Part shown: positions 10,651-22,138 of the stretch, one piece after another | Position numbering within the stretch: position 1 is the first letter of the stretch | How the letters are laid out: each line of letters begins with the position of its first letter | NCBI GenBank assembly: GCA_022560025.1 | Contig: JAFISE010000195.1 | Span: 1 to 52,791 of the forward strand | Reading direction: 5' to 3' | Origin: Stagonosporopsis chrysanthemi | Lineage: Eukaryota > Ascomycota > Dothideomycetes > Pleosporales > Didymellaceae | Length of the DNA stretch: 52,791 bases | The notes under the pieces: model-generated | The model's input: only the letters and a program-made list of their open reading frames with translations | What the model was told of the DNA's origin: nothing | Database searches by the model: none | Translations under genes and position numbers: made by a program

Positions 10651-13159
10651 AGCTCTATTAACAGCAGTTAATAGCTTGTTAGCATGCAGTGGCGGATACA
10701 GCGTGTGTAGTTGACAGCTAGGCTTATGACTGTAACTTCGTAAGCAGTGTCAAGTGGGTGCTGCAGGTTAACGCTTGTATTGCTATCTGTTCTTGTGTTG
10801 TGATGTTCGTCTACAGGAGCCCTCAGCTCAGAGGTAAGTGCACTTGCCCACACTGGGCAGTGCCTGCTACAATAGAATATCATGTAATCTATGCCACGTG
10901 GTTACATCTAGTATCTATGTTTCCGTCTGCCACTTTCATCTCGCCACATGAAATACAATAGCTCCGCGTATGCCTACTTCATGTCTTCTACGCTGCTCCT
11001 ACGGCTATAGAATTTCCGAAAGGCAAGCAACGTCAGCGAGATGTGCTGGGTTGTTGATGGACTCTAAAAGTGCCTGCATCATCTATCATATCTGTCTTTT
11101 TCTCTCCTTCTCTCCTTCTGAAATCAGAGTTCAGCCACAGTATGTATGTACGGTGCGCATTTCCCCGAGATCTTTTCAAATTTCATCTTAATCCCACTTT
11201 GCTCAACAAGGCTGGTGTACACAAAAGTCACAAATCAGCAGCAATATGTGTTGCGCTGGCTGGGCTTTTCAAAACCTGTCGACAAAAAGTTCAGGGTCGT
11301 CTTTGCCTCTGTTCCTGAGTTCAAGATCCGATCTGACCACGGGTTTGCGCGTGCCTTTTCTAAATCTGATGCCGGCGGCCTAATGAATCTGGTACAATCC
11401 CTTGCAAGGTGCTGAGTGGTCCGAGGAGAGAGCCATGCTGTGCTGCATTCGGGTCCTCTTAAATTTCCAAGCGAACTGACCATGTCTGACATTTTCGCTC
11501 TCTGGAAGTGCCAAACAAAGGAATATGTCTAACACCTATTTCTCCTTGTGGTGACGACTATGTGCGCCTCAGTCTGATGTTATCCGTCGTTCCCTCTATT
11601 TCTACAGTGCACAGAGAAGATGCTGAAGTCAAGGAAAGTTTTTTCTCTATTTTGGTTCTCAAAAATCAGATGCGCGATGAACTATGTTTGTTAATTGTCT
11701 TTGTCTCGAAAAAGGCCAGCGAAGTAACCATGGAAACATGTGATGGTATATCAGATCTTGTGATCTATCTCACCTTCTGCCGCACCTTGAGACGACATTA
11801 GTCTGCTGTGTTCCTGCTCTCAAAATCGAGCTTTCGGAACGTTATTGTCTGGGCTATGTCTCTATCTCCATCTCAATATCTGGAATTGCGATCAATAGAG
11901 CTCATGGTTTCTTGTGTGCCTTCGTTAACGGGTATCTCATTCCCCTTTCCCTCCTACAATCTTGCAACATCTCAAAGCTTGAGAGCAGCAATATCATGTT
12001 TCTGTCTTGTCTCTACTCTTGACAGTCTCATCATTAAGATCAATTGTCCCGCGCCGGCTTCTGCTTCTAAAAATGCATTTTGCCGCCATTATGAATATGC
12101 GCATCTCTTTGCCCGGGAGAAGTGCACAACCTTTCTCTGTTTCTGCGCCCCAAAAGACCATTGCTATTGGATATATGTCTTCCGTTTGCCTCTGTTCTAA
12201 AAGCCAGACGCTGGATGATTATGGCTTCTGCCCCGGCTTGCATGCGTCAGTTCTTGGACTGCTCTCTTTCTACACCGCAAAGTCATTGCAAAGACTCAAC
12301 ATGTCTACCGGCTGCCTCCTCTACTGAATAATCGATCTATACCTGAATGGCCCTGTCCCCGCATCTTCCTTTTTGCCTTCTCAATTGACTGCTCTGCGCA
12401 CATAGGCATTTAATATTGAAAGTGTCACAGTTCTAATTTGCATTTCTTGGACACCAAAACAGGAATACCCCGAAAAGCTGTTTTCCAAAGACTGCTATCC
12501 AGAAATAATATAGTCTTGTGTGTGTCTTTGCATGATTTTTCCCCACAATTCCTGCTTCCTAATTGGCTGTGCACGAACGACATCTCTAGTGTCTTTCTTG
12601 TTTTGAACAAGTAAGTTGTATCGTGCTATGGTTTTACGAGTGCCTTTGCCTCCCTGTTTCTTCGACTACAGTTGAACATATTCTTCCATATCTGAACCTT
12701 AGCTCTAAAAAAGGACAGACTTTATGCTGTGGTGGGTTCTTCCCAAAATGTATAAGTAACATGGCATTAGCTGCGTTTACCTCTGTTTCTCAAACAATGA
12801 ATCAGAACCCTGTCTTTATCAGTCTAGCTCTCCTTGCAATCTCCGATATTGAAATCGCTTCCCTTTCGTTTCTTGAAAACAGATGCCCAAGTGGAATTCT
12901 CCAGTGCCTGCTTTCATTTCGGCAGAGCAACAATCGAGAATTAAGTGGCTCTGCTCTATCTCTCCTCCGAACTCCTTTCCTCTCCAAAAGTCTGTTCTCC
13001 GGATCGCATCTGGAACCAGTTGTTGACACCCTTACCTACCTCGTGTGTGGCAGCCACTTTTCCAAAATGCACTTACGAAGGACAAATGTCTGCGTCTGGC
13101 TCTGGCTCTAGCAGTAAAAACTGAGGTAGCATGGCCGTGCTTCGACTTCGCTTCTCTTC
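10651..13159. other. Gene-free stretch with a degenerate dispersed repeat
   Basis: The composition is near normal after the transposon block, but no ORF here has a convincing start, splice structure or family motif. The longest (12,623-13,111, plus) lacks an ATG start. What stands out is a short motif, roughly CCTCTGTTTCTCAAAA-N-CAGATGC, recurring on the same strand from about 11,260 to 13,110. Clear copies are near 11,355, 11,655, 11,816, 12,061, 12,145, 12,195, 12,785, 12,870, 12,973 and 13,055. It is described further as a finding. Confidence 0.5.
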
Positions 13160-13429
13160 CTATACTAAGAATTTAGAGAAATCGACATGCATGTCTGGAC
13201 ATTGATAGATTGACACATGTTGCTCTGCTTGTTCTGTGCTCCGAAACATTACCCAGTCAGTGTATGGGGCTAGACTCTGGATGTCAAACTCCTCATTTAC
13301 CCGGAAAGATGCTCCTAAATTTATGAAATCCCTGCAGGTGCAGAGTGCGCCTTTGTACGCCTGTTGCTCTTCAGGACTGTCTAAAATCGTCCAGAGTATG
13401 ATGCGAACACGGCTAGACGACAGGCACAT
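13160..13429 (-). CDS. Possible small protein or exon, function unknown
   Basis: An 89-codon ORF starts at ATG. Its composition is protein-like and not low-complexity (RVRIILWTILDSPEEQQAYK and EEFDIQSLAPYTDWVMF). There is no recognisable domain. An in-frame stop lies just upstream, so it starts either at this ATG or at a nearby splice acceptor. It could be a last exon or a relic; expression data would decide. Confidence 0.3.
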   Translation of the reverse strand: MCLSSSRVRIILWTILDSPEEQQAYKGALCTCRDFINLGASFRVNEEFDIQSLAPYTDWVMFRSTEQAEQHVSIYQCPDMHVDFSKFLV

Positions 13430-13582
13430 TGCTGGCTATGGAACACGACTCTGTGGGAGGATTTGAAACCTAGGGCTGGCCTTCGGTTCCAGGCCACAGG
13501 AGAAAGACCTCTCAATGAGATTCCTACTTAGTCTTGGGCTTCTGTAAACCACCGAGTGTTTTACGACCCTACTGAAAATTGT

Positions 13583-14098
13583 ATGAACGGTTTCTTATGG
13601 CGTGGTAAGACTGATGTAATCTTCATCGCGATTGGTTCCCCTCAATTGGGTCGAGTCGTCAACGCTACGATAGCATTGGAAAGTCGTGCCTGTCCCGGGT
13701 CAATCCAATGGGCATCACGACCCAAGGGAGGCTTTGACCTTTCCATCACACTCGAAAGGTGCTTGTTGAGAGATCTCGACATATTGTGGGATTTGCGGCT
13801 TGACTACGACATTCTCTCTGGTCCGATTCCTGTTCAGAAGGATGATGCAATTCAAATTGTGTGTATAGATTGGGCACGACACAATTTTGCCCGTCAGGCG
13901 TTCCGTCTGTATGGCAAAGGTTTGGCATTACGGAAAGTCTCAGACCACGAGTTCGAGCGCGTAGGGGTTTGTAACATAGCATTCGATATCTGCCCACGAC
14001 CGGTGCGACGAAAAGCTACAGCAAAACACAACTTACAATGGCGATATTGCCAACAGCTCGCCCATTCCCTACCAGTGCGCAAATTCAAGGTCTTATAG
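13583..14098 (+). CDS. Possible uncharacterised protein
   Basis: The frame is open for 180 codons and the first ATG gives 171 residues. No domain, signal peptide or membrane segment is recognised. The length is more than expected by chance at this base composition, but the opposite strand also carries an 83-codon ORF, and there is no independent support such as an intron. Low-confidence gene. Confidence 0.3.
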   Translation: MNGFLWRGKTDVIFIAIGSPQLGRVVNATIALESRACPGSIQWASRPKGGFDLSITLERCLLRDLDILWDLRLDYDILSGPIPVQKDDAIQIVCIDWARHNFARQAFRLYGKGLALRKVSDHEFERVGVCNIAFDICPRPVRRKATAKHNLQWRYCQQLAHSLPVRKFKVL

Positions 14099-14264
14099 GA
14101 TCTGCTGTTGGGCCACAGACACTCAGTGATGATCGGAAACAATCACAAAATTCGCAAACCATGGGGGCTGCATGCGTGCTTTGGAGTAGGGTCATATAGG
14201 ACGTTTAATTGTATGTTCATCTTGTTGAGAGCTTACAAAACCAAGGTTTCGCATCTGCTGACCA

Positions 14265-14820
14265 TTACAGAACCGGAATATTGGCCTCATCATCACCATC
14301 CTCATCCTCGTCAACTGTCTCCAAAGCTCCCAAACTTTTCTCCTCATCCACTCTCCTGCGTTGTAGCACCGGACTCCTACGTGCTCGCCACCTGTGATAT
14401 TCAGCAAAACTCTCTTCGCCAACAATACTCAACTTACCAATGGAACCCAGACACGATCCCCTCCATGAAGCAGCACAGTAGTACAAACCACAACACCACC
14501 TGCACATCTGGTATGACCCATGACTTCTCAGTCCCCTCAAGATGGGGCTCTGCAACCTCCATAATTCTTTGTATCTGTCGGGCTTGTTCCAAGACGAGCA
14601 AGTTGGGGCCTATGATGCCGTTGGAGCAATGCTTAAGCGACAGTAGTGTGAGCATGTAGCGGTAGACTGGCGTTCGAGGTTGGTGCAATGTTTCGACCGT
14701 TGCGAATAGTGCAGACCACGAATGACCACACCAAAGATTCCGTTGTAGTCGTAGTGCTGGTAAAAGTATCGAGAAGGACAGGCAATTGAGCCACCCAACG
14801 ACCGTGAAGCAGAAGATGCG
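14265..14820 (-). CDS. Possible two-exon gene (5' end unknown): membrane segment and acidic tail
   Basis: An open frame ends in a textbook intron, 14,437-14,392 (46 nt, donor GTAAGT, branch TGCTGAA, acceptor CACAG). Splicing joins it in phase to a second open frame that ends at the stop at 14,265. This continuity is the main evidence for a real gene. The first exon includes YRYMLTLLSLKHCSNGIIG, a charged stretch VLEQARQIQRIMEVAEPHLE and one hydrophobic segment, VQVVLWFVLLCCFMEGIV. The second exon is basic (RARRSPVLQRRR) and then acidic (VDEDEDGDDE). The upstream frame closes near 14,826 without an ATG, so earlier exons are probably missed. No family was recognised. Confidence 0.4.
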
Positions 14821-15607
14821 CAATCACATTGACATAAAATTACAACATGTACATTCTCGCCTGCAGAAACCCGCCACAGATATACACCTGCCTGACCCGC
14901 CTTTCGCGCACGCACTCCGCCCCTACACCACGCAACCCCCCAAGCTCCAAGCCCTCTCATTGCGTCCTCCCGCTTCACTCCGCAAGGAACACTGCATGCA
15001 CCCTGCACCTCCCACTCAACCCTCGCACCCTTGCTTCCGCCCAAACAACTTCCTACCCACGTTACCCACTGTTCCACATACCTCGCACCCGCCCCACAGC
15101 TGACGACGCTTGAAGCTTGTCAAAGCTTGACCCTCACGTCGACCCGTCGTTGGAGGATACGGACCGCTAATCTGCGCTAGTGTACGCTTAATCATCCACT
15201 TGTGTCTATGATTGGCTGGCGCTTTGCCTTGCTTGAAGGCGTTAGGTGGGGGAGGTGTGATTGGGTGGAAGGGGGGTGGAGAGCGGGACCGGTGATAAGA
15301 ATAGCGGGTTGCTGATCGTGGGCTCGTCTAAGGAAGGGATGGAGGGTAGGGATTGTGGTGAGGCTGATCGCGGGGCTGATTCGGCGTGGTAGGGGAAGCG
15401 GAACGGGCGCTAGGACGTGACAGATGCAGCTCTGTTTGACTGTAGCTATGCTGTGGCGGGAAGATTCTAAGGTGGAAGATGGGGTGAGCGGCGCGTGCGG
15501 ACGTTTGGAGAGATGTGCGAGGGTGAGAAAACGGTGGTCATGTCATCGCGACGGGAGCCGCGGGGAAAAAAAAGTATATTGAAAGGGGAATCTAGAAGTG
15601 GAAATGC
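14821..15607. other. Intergenic, with G-rich tract
   Basis: No gene supported. The plus strand is C-rich at 14,880-15,060. At 15,248-15,287 there are four G-runs (5, 3, 6 and 3 G) with loops of 10, 5 and 8 bases, a loose G-quadruplex candidate. ORFs here are low complexity. Confidence 0.5.
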
Positions 15608-17080
15608 CTACTCGCCAGTGATCAACCACCAGCCTCCACCAAATACAAATGCGAGAACCAGCGCAGTCAAGATACCCGCACCGGCCCTGTCCCCAGTGGA
15701 GATCGGGTCGTGCTCGACCACCAGGGTCGACCCTGCATCACTACCTGCTGTAGGATCGTTTTCGCTAATACCGCCGTTGTCCATACCCACAGGTCCGGAA
15801 ACTTGGTCGATGAGCAAGTTCTGCATGACCTCAAGCGCACTCATCTGCTCTCCAATACCGACTTCGCCGTCATTGGAGCCGCGCCACCAGCGCATTCCGC
15901 AACCGTTCTTTCCAGGTCCGCACTGACTGGCCGCAGCGACAGCAGACGCACGGAGTCGGGGCATGATAGATTCGCGGGTCCAGGGTGCTGTGAGCATGGT
16001 GAAGCCCATCCAGCGCGCGAGGTAGGCCTTGAAGGAGCGCTGGTCGTGGTCGCACAGGCCGTTGCGTTCGCAGGCTACTTCGATCATAACGTCCGGTGCG
16101 CCATCGGCAGTGAAAAATACGCCTGTGCCCTTGATGATACCCTCGAGGCGGCCGCGCCACAGAGCTGCTGCAGTCTGCGATTTGTTAGTCGTCTGTAATG
16201 GTAGAGAATACGGTGTCGCAGCTTACGTCGTCGCCTGTCGCTGTTGACAAGTTCCACATCGCCGCAGCGCCGGACATGTGAATGCCGGCGTTGTAGGTCC
16301 ATTGGATGTGGTTGACCTCCGTGCAGTTTACGCGCTCAGTTGTGCCATCGTAGAAGTGATAGTCTGGGCTGATGAGCCCGACAGCTAGTTGCCAGTCGTA
16401 TGCCTTGCTTGCCCACTCGGCATATGTAGCATTGCCTGTGTATTTCGCCAGTCTTGCTGCGATGTTGAAAAATGCGCCGTTGGAGATGGTGTTCTTGTAG
16501 TCGAATCCTTGGTTGAAGCGGAAAATCTGCCAGTTGAGTCCACCACCACATGTGCTTGGGTTCCAGCGCGGAACCTGTGTGTTGAAGACCGCGATAGCGA
16601 GAGACAGCCAAGACATCTCGCCTTCTACATCTGGCAGCTTGTTCTCCGCAGCCGACATGGCAGTCATACCCCAGAACGCTTGATCGTCGTTTCCGAGCGT
16701 ACTCGTCTGGTTGGGCGGCATGAAAGCCTTTGGCTGACCGATCTGGTGTACCATGGCCTGGCGCGTGATCTCGTTGTATTGGTCGTCACCGGTGTAATAC
16801 CAATAGTCGATGAGAGCGCCGAACATGGCGCCACATAACCACCAGTAGTAGGGATCTGGAAGATTGCCGGGTACATCGCCGACTCTGTCTCCGGTATACC
16901 AGTCTCGCATACCGGCTGCGACAACCTTGCTCGCGTCCTTGATGGATTCTAGCGGCGTTAGTGGCGTCTGGGAGAGCTGGCGAGCCGCATACCTGGATCA
17001 TCGGGGTTAAGCTCAATAGCGTAACTGGTGATGGGCGATAACAGGCCCAGCACCGTGTAAAGAAGTGTCGAAGGCTTCAT
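15608..17080 (-). CDS. GH76 endo-alpha-1,6-mannosidase, DFG5/DCW1 type, GPI-anchored
   Basis: Predicted enzyme of the cell surface; yeast Dfg5/Dcw1 relatives are thought to act on GPI mannan and link glycoproteins to the wall (family knowledge). Three exons: 17,080-16,993, 16,948-16,227 and 16,174-15,608, with introns of 44 and 52 nt, giving 458 residues, normal for the family. An N-terminal signal peptide (MKPSTLLYTVLGLLSPITSYA) is cleaved before IELNP. The barrel carries the paired catalytic aspartates in NDDQAFW (about 117-118), then WNPSTCGGGLNWQIF and YTGNATY motifs. The C-terminus is a hydrophobic AGILTALVLAFVFGGGWWL segment after a Ser/Thr/Gly region, consistent with a GPI signal. Splice joins restore DDPESIKDAS and GDDTAAALW, both family-like. 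Divergent from the regulator at 18,175. Confidence 0.93.
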
Positions 17081-18174
17081 CGCGGATCGCCCGGTATTAT
17101 AGAAGAAAGGTCTAGGTTTCGAAGTCGGACATGCGAAGCGGACGTGCCTCAGGCAGCGGAGTGAGCGAGTGACGGGGTGGGAGTGGGTGCGAACGGTGGG
17201 GTGGGTGTCAACGGCAGGTGTGGGGAGCAGATGTTGGAGATGGATGGATGCGCAGGTCGTGATGTTATGAAACCCCTTGACCGTGAGCCAAGTAACGGCG
17301 CAACCGCAGCAGTTGCTGGGCGACTGTGCGACTCTTGGAAGCCATCGACCAGCGGGACTCTAGGCATCGCCCACTCAAGTCGTGACGAGATTGAGACCGA
17401 CCTTGGCAGCCGCGTCTGCTGCATTGAATGGCCGTCTCATCTTACAGCCGCGGTCGGTGCTCACTCAAACGGGGCGCAGCAAGTCCTGGCTGCTTTGCGA
17501 CAGTGCACCGCGTTGGCACACCGCCGCGGGGAGGCTGGCACGCTGCTGAGCGTTTGCCTGCAGTCCGTCCGGCCCGGAAAGCGCTGAGCGTAAGACGCCA
17601 CCATCGAGCAGGCGTGGACATCAAGGAAACTATGCGCAAAAAGTGCTGGCAAAGTTGGAAGGGATGCGTAATGTGAGTCGCCAAGTTGTAGACGGCATTA
17701 GCGCAGCTTGGAGGAAAATTGGCGCCCAGGCTTCAGGAGAGGCTGTATGTGATTCGCACTTTCGTTCGCGGCCGTCTGGATTCGGTGTGCTCGCATACAT
17801 GTGTGTGGAAGGACGCCTGAATAGGTACTGAAGAGAGATTGAAGTCGATTTTGAGGTTGAGGTTCCAGCTGAGCTAGAGTGGAGGGCATCAAGGGGACGA
17901 AGCTGGTGACGTCAGCTGTTCTATTTTAAGATCATGATAATTATCATCCGTGAAGCCAACAGCCAAAATAATCCATAGGCCAGTATCGGTGCAAAACCAA
18001 GCACGATTATGTACTAGACTTCACATGAACCAACCGCATCCGTGGCGCAGGCCTGAAAGACAGATCTTCCCCACACCATCTGGCACGCGATTGCCGAATT
18101 AGCGTGAGGGGATCGCCCACAACCGCTCGTGCCAACACCAGCCGCATTCCTTCACCAGCCACACATTGCACAAC
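17081..18174. promoter_or_regulatory. Divergent intergenic promoter region, GH76 / Zn2Cys6 regulator
   Basis: About 1.1 kb separates two divergent starts. ORFs within it overlap on both strands and look like chance frames. The notable element is the GATA palindrome at 17,934-17,947. Confidence 0.5.
17934..17947. promoter_or_regulatory. Perfect 14-bp palindrome with two inverted GATA sites
   Basis: ATGATAATTATCAT equals its own reverse complement and contains TGATAA facing TTATCA. It lies 228 bp upstream of the regulator ATG. Fungal GATA factors (nitrogen, iron or light control) bind GATA/TGATAA cores; binding here is inference. Confidence 0.5.
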
Positions 18175-19666
18175 ATGTCGCCCCCACAGCACGCGTCGAC
18201 CAAATCTGCCGTTACCCGAACAAGAACGGGTTGCTGGACCTGCCGGGCCCGCCGCAAGAAATGCGACGAAACACGCCCGTCATGCATGGCCTGTCGCTCG
18301 CTCAATCTCGTCTGTGAAGGCTACGGCGTAAGGCTCAAATGGGCAATTCGCGGGCGTCCTGTGGTTACGTTCCGCCATCTGAATCTAGGGAAGCCGAAGC
18401 TGGGGAGCTCGATGTGCAAAGTTGAGCCGCAGAGTACACCTGCTTCATGGCCAGTGGGGTTAGCAGACTGCGAGAGCGAGAGAGACCAGGTGCTGCTGCA
18501 GTATCTAGGCTGGGATGTATTTTCAGGGATGTCGAGCTTTGAAAAAGAGCTGCTGTACGACTGTGAGCTTATCTCTCGACTTTTCGAAAGATGTGCTGAC
18601 ATGAGAGGTAGTTGCTGATTGGGGTGCCCTGACACTGTTTGCGAAACCTGCAATTGAGAGTGTTCCTGACCTGGGGCGATTCCGTGAAAGCTTGACATAC
18701 TGCGCGCAGTCAAAGTTGATGCTCTTGAACAGTTTGACCTACCAGATTACTTGTGACCCGAAGCATGCTAAACACGTAAACGAGTACTATGGCCGGAGTG
18801 TTAAAGCTTTTCGGGAAGCACTCTCTGACCCAGTCTGCTTCGAAGAAGAGATGACGCCATACGCAGGTTTACTTCTCTGCTCAATCAGTGTAAGCTTTGA
18901 GGTCGCAGTAGCTAGAGGTGACTTGAGCTGATGTTCGCAGATGAACCGAGTTATGCCTTTCAGCATACATCTGAACGGTATCGCGAGTATCTTCCATCAG
19001 CGGCATGTGTTGCGGTCGCCTACAGACAAATCAAGGGAGCTGGCTGGACTGATCGGGGTGCTGGACCTCCCAACTCATAGTCTTGGCCGTAAGAACAATC
19101 ACCTGCACATGTGGAACCAGTACTGCATGGGTCAAACAGGCATCGAAGAGGTCACGGGTTTACCCTGCAGTCTGATTGATTTGCTTGCCTCACACATGGA
19201 CGAAGATATCGAAGAGCGTCTGCTGAAGTGGCCAGGCGAACCTAACGAGCCTGTAATGTGCAAGATCTGGGAGGCTACGCAGCACTCTGGTTTGATCAGA
19301 ATTCGCGATCTCCGCAGGGCGCAGAACCTGCTTGCCAACCCAAATTCACAGTCAACTGTATCTACAGTACGGCGTGTGTTGGAATTACTGCAGGACTTGC
19401 GGCTCAGGCTAGACGCTGGCACGTTTGCATCCACTGAGACTCTCCTCTTCCCTTTGGCCACTGTTGGATCACAGGCGACTCATTTGACAGCTGAGAATCG
19501 TACATTCATCAAAGAGGGCATTGTTTCCCTCGCGAGTCACAAAGTCAGCTGTTACCCATACTACGAGGCTGTACTTCACGTACTGGAAGCACTGTGGGCA
19601 GATGACAAGACCAGGTCCCTAGATCATGTGACGAGGGAAATGGGCTTGGAGCTCGGTCTGTTTTGA
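18175..19666 (+). CDS. Zn2Cys6 transcription factor (Fungal_trans_2-like)
   Basis: Nuclear DNA-binding regulator, 463 residues in three exons: 18,175-18,562, 18,612-18,889 and 18,941-19,666. The N-terminal binuclear zinc cluster CWTCRARRKKC...CMAC...C uses Cys 20, 23, 30, 37, 40 and 47 (CX2CX6CX6CX2CX6C), with basic residues in the first loop. The rest resembles the Fungal_trans_2 regulatory region (ELLYDF, LTYCAQSK, AGLLLCSISMNR). The first intron (49 nt, donor GTGAGC, branch GCTGAC, acceptor GTAG) is placed where reading through would hit a stop; it joins YD to FADWGALTLFAKPAIES. The second is 51 nt. The start is the first ATG in frame. The target is unknown. It is divergent from GH76 and convergent with the PARP gene. 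Confidence 0.88.
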
Positions 19667-19922
19667 GAGACTATTATTGGAGTCGACGTTTGACATAATC
19701 TTTAAGGGCATGGACGCTGTCCTTGCGGGACGTCTACGCTACGCTTTTGCTGCTGATATTATGAAAAGAGCCTGGAAAATAAGCTATACATGCGCCATGT
19801 GATGTTTCCTTCCCGCCGCTAGATCGAGAAAGAGATGGGAAAACGCCGCAAGGGCAGTGCGCAATTGCAGAGCTAGAAAAATCTCCTAAAGGTCTTCTCA
19901 CACGTGCCGAGTTGTATAGATC

Positions 19923-22138
19923 CTACATGCGTACGCGAAGAAGGTAGCGCAGACGCACTTGGGCCACATCGTAGGTGATAAACTCGTTGTACTGGAGGTA
20001 AGCACCAGTAACGTTAGTATCGCCAGGTGTAACCGCGACGTCGGGCTAAAGTGCAGTCAGCATATGCACACCTTTGAAGTATCTAAGCGACGACTCACCA
20101 TCATGATGCCAGCCAACGATGGGTGAACACATTCCGCGTCCTTCCACTGGCTGGGACCGACTCTACCCTTACCCCAAGTACTGCACATACCTTTCGCCTT
20201 CGCATCTTCACCGGCGGTGTACGAAGCGCCTGTTAGCTCGTGCATAGGGTTGCCCAGCTCCGCCTCACAGAGTAAAAGCAATGCCGTACCGCCAGACTGG
20301 TAGTGGTTGCAGTAGTTGGCCGACTTGCTCGACATATCAGCAAGGTATATACCCTTGCCAAACATGTATCCAGTGGCAGGGGCTTCGGGAGGTGCAATAC
20401 GGAGACCTTGACTCAGAATACCGGCAAAATTGGTGACTCGAGAGCCATGCCAGAGCAGGCGGCGGTTGCCAGAGGCCTTTGCGTATGGACTCTTTTCGAA
20501 GCGCTCGAACTCGCCCTTTCGTTGAATGCGGAAGATATCTTGCACATTGTACGCAACATTGTGTGTTGCACCCTTAGAATTTTGAAGGTAGTCAGATAGT
20601 TCGGTGAACTCAGAACTCTTGGGACTGAGCGCCTCCATCTCATCCATGCCCAACTGCTGAAATTGTCGGTCAAGTTGATTGAGTCGGCCGTTATCCTTGA
20701 GAGTGGCCTTGAGCATGTCGGCAGCCTCCTTCATGTCGGACAAGCTCTCCAGCAGATCGATCTCCCTCTTAAGTAGAATGTTGTTGTTGATGATAGTTGG
20801 CCTGTTGCGTCCGAAGGCGTGAGGAATCAGAGAGTAGTATCTGTTTGAGAGCTGCTCGATCTCTTGTGGCGTCGTCGGGTTATCGATGAGCACCGCCAGA
20901 TCCTTCAACGCCTGGAAACCACGACTGATGGTACCTTTGCTGAGCTTGCCTAGCGGCATCTTCTGGGTGTCGTAGTTCATCTCGGTCAGCGCGTCCTGTT
21001 GGTACTTTTGATTGAAGATGAGCTCGATCAAGTTTTGAATCGGTTTGCTGAGTTTGGATTCGGCGGCAGGTTGTTCATTATCGTCCTTGGCGACACCGTT
21101 GGCGGCGTCTTCGCTCTCGTCATCCTCGTCGTCGGTATCGGGGTTGTAGTTCTTCTCTACATACGCATCTGCAAATCATCAGTCTGTCATTCAGCACCGG
21201 GCAACGAATACGCCATGGGGAAGGGTAGGCTCGGCCACGATGAGAAAAGAAGGATGACGATTGAACTGACATTTTCCGTTTTTGGGATCCTCCGCCCGGT
21301 CTTCCCATCTGAGTCCAGACTTATCCTTGAACTTCTTCTCAAAGTTTTTGATCGCATCAGAAAGGGACCCGCCACCGAGCATGGCGCTCTGGCCCCTCTC
21401 GCCAACACGACCCCAGCGGGTCCAAGTCTGAAAGTGCGCACCATTTGGGCTTCGTAGCAACTATTCTTTGTGTCAGGGCTGATCCTTTTATGGGACATAT
21501 ATGCCTACCTGGCACTTGTAGAACTTATTGTTGTTGGCTGTCGCGTTGGTTTGATTCAGGGAAGCGTCCCAGATAAGACCATCATCGTCGATGTATACCT
21601 CGTAATGAGCAGCCGGGCAGAGCTCATCAACAGGAACATGGATTTTCTTGGACTTTGCATTCTGTCCATCGCCCACTTTTACATCGTCGGCCTTTGTCTT
21701 GTCCTCGAGGGTCTTTCGCTTCTTAGTTTGTGCAGGATCCTGGGTTGGTGCTGGAGAGCCATTTCCTGAAGCGGCGCGTTTCTTGCCATTGGCGGCTGCT
21801 GGTGCTGTTGCGGAGGTGTTTGGTTGATCAAGCAGGTACTGTGTCTCGTCTGCCTTTATATTTGATTCTTCAGTCTCGTCAAGCCAATCAATGCTGACAA
21901 TGTTTATCCCGCTGGCTGTAGCGGCGGCCACTTTCGTTGACTTGGCCTCGAAGTCTTTCTCGGTAGCAATGAGAAGAGTGGTGTCTGATGTGACTTTGGA
22001 AGCAAATGACCCGCCTAGGTCTGTAATTCGTGATTGGAGCGCACTTTGTGTTGTGCCAGGGAAGCGTCCGGACGTTGCGATTGAGTAGCCGTCAAGCGGC
22101 GAAGCCTGAGCCTTCTTCTGGGCAGCTTTGCGAGCCAT
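19923..22138 (-). CDS. Poly(ADP-ribose) polymerase (BRCT-WGR-PRD-PARP)
   Basis: Nuclear NAD+-dependent ADP-ribosyltransferase for DNA damage signalling. Four exons (22,138-21,509, 21,460-21,271, 21,168-20,099, 20,045-19,923; introns 48, 102 and 53 nt) give 670 residues. Domains in order: BRCT (about 10-105), a Lys-rich linker with KKRAA and KKRKTLEDK likely NLS, WGR (about 170-270, TRWGRVGERGQ), an acidic linker DTDDEDDESED, the alpha-helical regulatory domain (about 310-445) and the catalytic domain. The H-Y-E triad is intact: H514 in LLWHGSR, Y548 in GKGIYLAD, E651 in QYNEFITYD. Glu, which supports polymer formation, is present. The layout matches the single PARP of filamentous ascomycetes. 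Its start lies 299 bp from the divergent F-box gene. Confidence 0.95.

Noticed and set aside
12623..13111. 162-codon plus-strand ORF
   Set aside because: No ATG start, and its sequence is made largely of the degenerate CTCTGTTTCTCAAAA repeat.
17177..17831. Several overlapping ORFs upstream of the GH76 start
   Set aside because: Overlapping frames on both strands in GC-rich promoter DNA, with no domain or splice support.
18563..18618. Frameshift in the first regulator gene
   Set aside because: A 49-nt intron with GTGAGC donor and CTGAC branch restores the frame and removes the stop.
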